9,262 nucleotides of DNA, taken from positions 1 through 9,262 of the forward strand of contig JBICHM010000035.1 of assembly GCA_043101835.1 (NCBI GenBank). Reading direction: 5' to 3'. This stretch comes from JBICHM01 sp043101835 (GTDB lineage Bacteria; Planctomycetota; Phycisphaerae; Phycisphaerales; UBA1924). The position numbers were made by a program, and so were the translations under genes. The notes under the pieces were generated by a model that did not search any database, was not told the DNA's origin, and was given only the letters and a program-made list of their open reading frames with translations. Positions 5,978-9,262 of the stretch are shown in pieces (within the stretch, counting starts at the first letter, position 1; each line of letters begins with the position of its first letter).

Positions 5978-6391
5978 ATGGCGTTTACGGGGAAGGCGAG
6001 TTTCTCGGCGGGGGTGGGGCTTCCGGAGATCGCGGAGGATGTGTCGGACATCGTGGGGATCGTGAGCCCGCACGAGACGCCGCTGCTGGATCTGCTCGGC
6101 GATCCGCGCCGGGCGGCGCAGAGCACGGTGCACGAGTGGCTGGAGGATGCGCTCCTGCCCAACACGGATGTGATCGACCAGGCGTCTTTCACGCCCGATC
6201 CGCTCACGGCGACGACGATCACCGTCGCCCACGGCGACCGGTTCCGGCCCGGCGACCAGGTGCGCCCGGACGGGTCGGAGGAGGTGCTGCTGGTCATCGC
6301 GGTGGCGGGGGATTCGCTCGCCGTCGAGCGCGGCTACGGCGGGACGGAGGCCGATGCGCTCGCCGACGAGCAGGGGCTGACGATCGTCTGA
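5978..6391 (+). CDS. N-terminal part of the capsid protein up to the premature stop
   Basis: If TGA at 6389-6391 is obeyed, this 137-residue product is all that is made from the good ribosome site. It would hold the N-terminal arm and the extra domain of the capsid protein (RFRPGDQV...AVERGYGGTEADALA) but lack nearly all of the HK97-fold shell region, so it should not form capsids by itself. It could conceivably fold as an isolated domain. Confidence 0.55.
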   Translation: MAFTGKASFSAGVGLPEIAEDVSDIVGIVSPHETPLLDLLGDPRRAAQSTVHEWLEDALLPNTDVIDQASFTPDPLTATTITVAHGDRFRPGDQVRPDGSEEVLLVIAVAGDSLAVERGYGGTEADALADEQGLTIV

Positions 6392-6405
6392 AACGCGGCG
6401 CTCGA

Positions 6406-6420
6406 GGGCGACGATCGCCC
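6406..6420 (+). other. hairpin 14 bases downstream of the internal TGA
   Basis: GGGCGA and TCGCCC form a perfect 6-bp stem with a CGA loop, starting 14 bases after the premature TGA of the capsid gene. Structures at about this distance can promote stop-codon readthrough or, rarely, selenocysteine insertion. In DNA this GC-rich, such a hairpin can also arise by chance inside coding sequence, so I attach little weight to it. Confidence 0.3.
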
Positions 6421-6481
6421 GGCGGCGCGCTTTACGAACCGCACGAGGCAGCGCAACTACACGCAGATCTTCACGGCGAGC

Positions 6482-7144
6482 GTGGAGATCAGCGGCACGC
6501 AGCAGGCGGCGCGGACGATCGGCGTCGCCGATGAGTTCGACTACCAGAAGCAGGAGCGCCTGCGCGAGTTGCTGCGCGACCTCGAGCACAGCGTCATCAA
6601 CGGGGTCGCTGCGGTCGCCGATCCGCAGGGCTCGGGCACGGTGCGGCGAACGCTGCGGGGCATCCTGCCGTCGATCGTCACGAACCGGATGACGCCGGGT
6701 GTCGGGCTGGTGCCCCTCGGCGGTGGCGCGAGCCAGAGCGATCTTGACGAGGGCGTGCTCAACGGCGCCATGCGCCAGATCTGGGAGCAGTCCGGCGCGC
6801 GTGTCGACACGGTGCTCGTCGGCGGCAAGCAGAAGCGTCGCATCAACGCGTTCGCGAGCGACCGGCGCGGGTTCAACGCGGGCGACGAGCGGTTCCGCGA
6901 CCTGGTGCATGTGTACGAGAGCGACTACGGCGAGGCGCGCATCGTGCTCAGCCGCTTCGTGCCGGAAGACGCGGCGATCCTGCTCGATTCCTCGCGCATC
7001 GAGGTGCTCCCGCTGGAGGGGCGCTCGTTCCACTTCAAGCCGCTGGCGGCGACGGGCGACAGCCATGTCGGCCAGATCATCGGGGAGTACACGGTGGAGA
7101 TGCGGAACGAGAATGCGCACGGGGTGGTGCGCGGGCTGGGGTGA
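6482..7144 (+). CDS. C-terminal part of the capsid protein as a separate frame
   Basis: Downstream of the premature TGA the first usable start is the GTG at 6482 (220 residues). It carries the shell-fold part: QKQERLRELLRDLEHSVI helix, VDTVLVGGKQKRRINAF, HVYESDYGEARIVLSRFVP, and the C-terminal GQIIGEYTVEMRNENAHG. No Shine-Dalgarno sequence precedes the GTG, and family-like sequence begins before it (from 6392), so independent translation looks unlikely. I regard this as the 3' fragment of one gene, not a gene of its own. Confidence 0.5.
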   Translation: MEISGTQQAARTIGVADEFDYQKQERLRELLRDLEHSVINGVAAVADPQGSGTVRRTLRGILPSIVTNRMTPGVGLVPLGGGASQSDLDEGVLNGAMRQIWEQSGARVDTVLVGGKQKRRINAFASDRRGFNAGDERFRDLVHVYESDYGEARIVLSRFVPEDAAILLDSSRIEVLPLEGRSFHFKPLAATGDSHVGQIIGEYTVEMRNENAHGVVRGLG

Positions 7145-7154
7145 GCAGGGGTCA

Positions 7155-7190
7155 GAGACGGAGAGACTGAGAGACGAAGAGACGGAGTGG
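7155..7190 (+). repeat. tandem octamer array C, GAGACGNA x4 plus GTGG
   Basis: Four octamers (GAGACGGA, GAGACTGA, GAGACGAA, GAGACGGA) end in GTGG, filling the gap between the capsid stop and the next gene. The GGAGGGGGGA directly after it serves as ribosome site for the gene at 7207. Confidence 0.9.
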
Positions 7191-7206
7191 GGAGGGGGGA
7201 GCGTCG

Positions 7207-7818
7207 ATGGCGTTTGCTCGGGAGCGGGATCTGGTGGCGCTGGAGCCGAACCTGCTGCGGGAGGTTCGGTGGCGCGGGCAGGTGGTGGTGGAGGCGGCGG
7301 ATGCATCGGTGGCGGGGACGACGCTCTCGAGCGCATCGAGCGACTTCGTCGCGGCGGGCGTGGAGGGCGGCGCCGCGGCGCTGGTGGGGGAGGTGGCCGT
7401 CGAGGTCGTCGAGCGTGTGGATGCGAACACGCTGACGGTGTCGCGGGTGCGTGGGAGCGAGGCGGAGGCGCCGGCGCCGCCGGTGGTGCAGGGGAGCGAC
7501 CTCGCATTCGTCGTGCCGGGGTTCGGCGCGCAGCTGGAGGCGGCGCACGCGGCGTTGCTCGAGCGCGTGGGGCTGGGCGCGTCACAGGTGGTGAACACCG
7601 AGGCCTTCCGGCGCGCCGAAGCGCTCGAGGCGCTGCGCCGGATCTACGAGGCGGCCTCGACCGGCTGCGGCGCGACGGTGCAGGGCGCAAAGGCGGCGCT
7701 GTACGCTCGTCGAGCGGACGCGGCGAGGCTGCGCCTGGTGGTGGAGGCGGATCTCGACGGTGACGGGATCGTCGATGCAAGGCGCGCGGCGGGGATCGCT
7801 TCGCTGCGGAGGATGTGA
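7207..7818 (+). CDS. phage structural protein, possible head-completion or connector protein
   Basis: A 203-residue protein directly after the capsid gene, where phages place head-completion and connector genes. I do not recognise a named family. The first half is beta-rich, with SQ-free barrel-like strands (VRWRGQVVVEAADAS, FVAAGVEGGAAALVGEVAVEVVERV, NTLTVSRVRG). The second half is helical (EAAHAALLERVGLG, EAFRRAEALEALRRIYEAAS). Near the end is a perfect EF-hand/dockerin-style loop DLDGDGIVD (D182, D184, D186, D190), suggesting calcium binding. The ATG at 7207 has GGAGG 10-14 bases upstream. The next gene starts four bases after the stop, so the two are likely co-translated. Role is inferred from position. 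Confidence 0.75.
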   Translation: MAFARERDLVALEPNLLREVRWRGQVVVEAADASVAGTTLSSASSDFVAAGVEGGAAALVGEVAVEVVERVDANTLTVSRVRGSEAEAPAPPVVQGSDLAFVVPGFGAQLEAAHAALLERVGLGASQVVNTEAFRRAEALEALRRIYEAASTGCGATVQGAKAALYARRADAARLRLVVEADLDGDGIVDARRAAGIASLRRM

Positions 7819-7821
7819 GCG

Positions 7822-8241
7822 ATGTTCTGGATCGAACCGGATGAGGTCGTGCTGCTCGGGCACGCGCTGGATGGTGTGGAATCGGTGGAGATCGACCGGC
7901 GCGCGACGCGCCTGGCGATGGAGTGGGGGGATGCGGGCCCGCACGCGGTCTTCGCCGATGCGCCGGAGCAGCGGGTGGATGTGCGCATCACGCGCCGGCT
8001 CGAGGGCGGCGACGGGGCGTTCGAGGCGAGCGTCGCGCCGGGGGCGGCCGGTGAGTTGTCGTTCGCGGCTGGCGCCGCGGGCAGCGACGCGGGGCGGGTG
8101 CGCGTGGTGGCGTCGGTCGTCGTGACGGCGGTGGAGCACGGTCTGCGCGCCGGCGGCTGCGCGCAGCAGCGCATCCTGTGCGTCGCGGTGTCATCCGACG
8201 GCGCGAGCGATCCGGTGACGATCACGAAGGAGGGGGCGTGA
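7822..8241 (+). CDS. small beta-rich phage protein, possible tail-tube-like
   Basis: A 139-residue protein with nearly continuous beta-strand patterning: LDGVESVEIDRRATRLAMEWG, QRVDVRITRRLEGG, VRVVASVVVTAVEHG and QRILCVAVSSDGASDPVTITKEGA. The shape (one beta-rich domain of about 140 residues after the connector position) suits a tail-tube or head-tail joining protein, but I find no decisive motif. The ATG at 7822 follows the previous stop by three bases and has GGAGG about nine bases upstream. Its own stop overlaps the next start by GTGA, so three genes in a row are tightly packed and probably translated together. Confidence 0.7.
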   Translation: MFWIEPDEVVLLGHALDGVESVEIDRRATRLAMEWGDAGPHAVFADAPEQRVDVRITRRLEGGDGAFEASVAPGAAGELSFAAGAAGSDAGRVRVVASVVVTAVEHGLRAGGCAQQRILCVAVSSDGASDPVTITKEGA

Positions 8242-8606
8242 GCACGATCGCGGGGCAGGGGCTGTTCAACAGCGGGCCGCACCGGTTCCGGCTGCGCCCG
8301 GTGGGGACGCTGGCGGTTCCGCCGCTGGTGATCGACAGCGTGCAGACGACGACCGCACTGCTCGATGAGATCGAGGTGGCGCTCGAGCAGACGGGGCGGC
8401 TGATCGACACGACGCCGGCGGGGCTGTGGGACCAGGTGGAGGCGATCCGCGCCGCGGCAGAGTCGCGCCTGAACGGGGCGCTCGTTGATGAGACGGGGCG
8501 CTCGTGGGCGGACATGACGCTGCTGCGGTTCGAGATGGTGGGGCAGTTGTGTCGGGGGCGGGTGGTGAGTGTGGGGTATGAGGCGGTGTATGTGCGGCTG
8601 GCATAG
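8238..8606 (+). CDS. small phage-module protein of unknown function
   Basis: A 122-residue protein starting at GTG 8238, which overlaps the previous stop (GTGA) and has GGAGGGGG closely upstream. The longer frame from ATG 8178 would run inside the preceding gene and adds only an Arg-rich stretch. The N-terminus is beta-like and rich in Gly and Pro (STIAGQGLFNSGPHRFRLRP), the middle has helices (TALLDEIEVALEQTGRLID, GLWDQVEAIRAAAESRLNGAL) and the end returns to strands (FEMVGQLCRGRVVSVGYEAVYVRL). I do not recognise the family. Its place suggests a tail or connector component. Confidence 0.68.
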   Translation: MSTIAGQGLFNSGPHRFRLRPVGTLAVPPLVIDSVQTTTALLDEIEVALEQTGRLIDTTPAGLWDQVEAIRAAAESRLNGALVDETGRSWADMTLLRFEMVGQLCRGRVVSVGYEAVYVRLA

Positions 8607-8611
8607 TGGCT

Positions 8612-8767
8612 CCCTCTCCCCTTGGGGGAGAGGGTTGGGGTGAGGGGTCTGCAGCCGCGAGCGAAGCGAGCATCGATTCAGAAGCGGAGGCTCGCTTTGC
8701 TCGCGAACTGATTGAAACCCCTCACCCGATTCGCTTCGCTCATCGACCTCTCCCCCAAGGGGAGAGG
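8612..8767. repeat. nested inverted repeat built from CCTCTCCCC elements
   Basis: The left end is a perfect 10-bp hairpin CCCTCTCCCC/GGGGAGAGGG with a TTG loop (8612-8634), the right end a 9-bp hairpin CCTCTCCCC/GGGGAGAGG with a CAA loop (8747-8767). Inside, GGGTGAGGGGT (8638-8648) faces ACCCCTCACCC (8717-8727), and CGCGAGCGAAGCGAGC (8656-8671) faces its inverse at 8690-8705 with one mismatch. The whole could fold as one large cruciform. The type is familiar from many GC-rich genomes. It sits in the gap 8607-8793 between two phage-module genes, and the open frame crossing it (8606-8794) translates the repeat and is not a real gene. Confidence 0.85.
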
Positions 8768-8793
8768 TTGCGGAGCGAGGAAGGAGAAGAGTG

Positions 8794-9102
8794 ATGGAGC
8801 AGGAGTTGGCGGCGATGGCGGCGCAGTTCGGCGCCGCGGGGTTGATCGCGTGGATGTGGCTGACGGAGCGCCGGCACTCGTCGGCGCGGGATCGGCAGCT
8901 GTCAGAAGCGCACGAGCGGATGCTCGAGCAGCGCACGGCGCTCGAGCAGTTGCTGCGCGTGATCGGGGAGAACACGGTGGCGTTGACGGGGCTGGGGAGC
9001 GGGCAGGCTCGAATTGCAGAGGCGATCGAGCGGCTCGGAAGAGACGCAGAGACAGAGAGACGAAGAGACGAAGTGGGGGAGGTTGTGCGGAAGGCGCGTT
9101 AG
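8794..9102 (+). CDS. small membrane plus coiled-coil protein, holin-like
   Basis: A 102-residue protein with one N-terminal hydrophobic segment (about 6-24, LAAMAAQFGAAGLIAWMWL), then a charged helix likely to form a coiled coil (26-60, with HERMLEQRTALEQLLRVI). One short membrane span followed by a charged helix is the layout of BhlA/UviB-type holins and some spanins, and small proteins of this kind often end phage structural operons. No lysin gene accompanies it. ATG 8794 has AAGGAG eight bases upstream. A GTG directly before it (8791) is possible. Residues 83-95 are encoded by octamer array D, so the present C-terminus derives from a repeat. The TAG stop overlaps the stop of the convergent aminopeptidase gene. 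Confidence 0.72.
   Translation: MEQELAAMAAQFGAAGLIAWMWLTERRHSSARDRQLSEAHERMLEQRTALEQLLRVIGENTVALTGLGSGQARIAEAIERLGRDAETERRRDEVGEVVRKAR
9041..9076 (+). repeat. tandem octamer array D, GAGACGNA x4 plus GTGG
   Basis: Four octamers (GAGACGCA, GAGACAGA, GAGACGAA, GAGACGAA) end in GTGG. This copy lies fully inside the 3' end of the holin-like gene and codes for the DAETERRRDEVG-like tail. Confidence 0.9.
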
Positions 9103-9262
9103 GCCTGGGCCAGCATCTCGGCGATGAGGCGCACGCCGAAACCGGTGGGCAGTTTGGCGGCGAATGGGCCGCTGTCGGTGTCGGCGATGTGGGTGCCGGC
9201 GATGTCGAGGTGGCACCAGGGGATGTTGGGCTTGACGAAGTAGGAGAGGAAGATCGGAAGAG
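9099..9262 (-). CDS. pepA: leucyl aminopeptidase (M17), C-terminal fragment cut by the window edge
   Basis: The minus strand ends in a 53-residue fragment with FLSYFVKPNIPWCHLDIAGT followed by FGVRLIAEMLAQA. The HLDIAGT stretch and the GFGVRLI helix are the conserved C-terminal end of M17 leucyl aminopeptidases, zinc- or manganese-dependent cytosolic enzymes that remove N-terminal residues from peptides. The catalytic centre lies upstream, beyond the window. The stop TAA (9101-9099) overlaps the TAG of the convergent holin-like gene. The outermost residues, from bases 9251-9262, are probably adapter sequence and not part of the gene, so the trustworthy part is 9099-9250. Confidence 0.85.
   Translation of the reverse strand, partial: LPIFLSYFVKPNIPWCHLDIAGTHIADTDSGPFAAKLPTGFGVRLIAEMLAQA
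9251..9262 (+). other. probable sequencing-adapter remnant at the contig end
   Basis: The last 12 bases read AGATCGGAAGAG, identical to the beginning of the standard Illumina TruSeq adapter. The aminopeptidase frame loses its family-like character at the same point: the residues encoded here (Leu-Pro-Ile) replace the small residues I would expect before FLSYF. Confidence 0.8.

Larger units (their letters stand above)
5978..7144 (+). pseudogene. major capsid protein, SU10/DUF5309 type, broken by one in-frame TGA
   Basis: Read through, this frame gives 388 residues of a capsid protein of the SU10-like (DUF5309) group, the shell-forming subunit with HK97-type fold. Family-like stretches run on both sides of the stop: LPEIAEDVSDIVGIVSPHETPLLD and VHEWLEDALLP at the front, then an inserted-looking domain HGDRFRPGDQV...ERGYGGTEADA, and after the TGA (codon 138, bases 6389-6391) NAALEGDD, RQRNYTQIF, VEISGTQQAA, GADEFDYQ-like and the C-terminal GEYTVEMRNENAHG. 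The reading frame is the same before and after, so a single base change, for example GGA to TGA, accounts for the break. ATG 5978 has a strong GGGGGA seven bases upstream. The gene may be dead, read through, or mis-sequenced. Other genes here use TGA as a genuine stop, so a changed genetic code is ruled out. Confidence 0.85.

Noticed and set aside
6389..6391. Alternative genetic code with TGA read as Gly or Trp
   Set aside because: At least seven frames in the window end in TGA at sensible ends with tight overlaps to the next start (for example 2421-2423 and 8239-8241), so TGA is a normal stop here.
6389..6420. Selenocysteine codon in the capsid protein
   Set aside because: A capsid subunit has no evident need for selenocysteine, and the hairpin is small and lacks a recognisable SECIS loop. 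Kept only as a thing to check.
3956..7780. Open frame of 1274 codons on the minus strand opposite the portal and capsid genes
   Set aside because: Composition is Arg/Pro/His-rich without any domain-like pattern, and it runs opposite clear phage genes. It is a by-product of high GC content.
8606..8794. 62-residue plus-strand frame between the phage-module genes
   Set aside because: It translates the CCTCTCCCC inverted repeat and has no ribosome site. Recorded as repeat instead.
7644..8975. Long minus-strand frame across the right part of the phage module
   Set aside because: It includes translated inverted repeat (PHPNPLPQGERE-like text), a known artefact, and overlaps five better-supported plus-strand genes.
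5434..9076. CRISPR array
   Set aside because: The octamers are directly tandem without spacers, far shorter than CRISPR repeats, and no cas gene is near.

Overview
The window is GC-rich DNA with long overlapping open frames on both strands, a known side effect of high GC. It most likely comes from a planctomycete, perhaps of the Phycisphaerae type. The clues are a zinc ribbon of the form CxNCGYDLxGL...CPECG at the end of a membrane protein, a style I associate with planctomycetes, and several low-complexity octamer repeats of a kind I also associate with that group. The assignment is inference from style, not from a marker gene.

Left part, 1-3861: host-type genes. On the minus strand a flavin prenyltransferase gene (ubiX type, 1128-1760) is followed by a UbiA-family prenyltransferase gene (114-1079). 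The pair fits quinone biosynthesis, probably the late steps of futalosine-type menaquinone synthesis. A candidate intrinsic terminator lies beyond ubiA. Divergently, on the plus strand, come a small lipoprotein gene (1848-2423), a HEAT-like helical protein overlapping it by ATGA (2420-2749), a membrane protein with a C-terminal zinc ribbon (2780-3358) and a 92-residue conserved-looking hypothetical protein (3583-3861).

Central and right part, 4028-9102: a compact plus-strand phage-type structural module. In order it holds a portal protein (SPP1 gp6-like), a short scaffold-like protein, an SU10/DUF5309-type major capsid protein whose frame is broken by one in-frame TGA at 6389-6391, three small proteins in typical connector/tail positions (203, 139 and 122 residues), and a small membrane plus coiled-coil protein resembling a holin. 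No terminase, protease, tape measure, integrase or lysin is visible, so this is a partial prophage, a gene-transfer-agent-like cassette or a decaying head module. The last gene's stop codon overlaps the stop of a convergent leucyl aminopeptidase gene (9099 to the window end), so the module abuts host genes directly.

Two repeat classes overlay these genes. Tandem octamers of the form GAGACGNA, each array ending in GTGG, occur four times inside the phage module, all in gene orientation. They fill gaps and supply the coding sequence of one gene's N-terminus and another's C-terminus. A sister octamer array (GCACGNAG) precedes the lipoprotein gene. CCTC/GAGG palindromic elements occur at 3470-3510 and, as a nested inverted repeat, at 8612-8767. 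The last 12 bases, AGATCGGAAGAG, equal the start of the common Illumina adapter, so the right edge is probably an uncleaned contig end.
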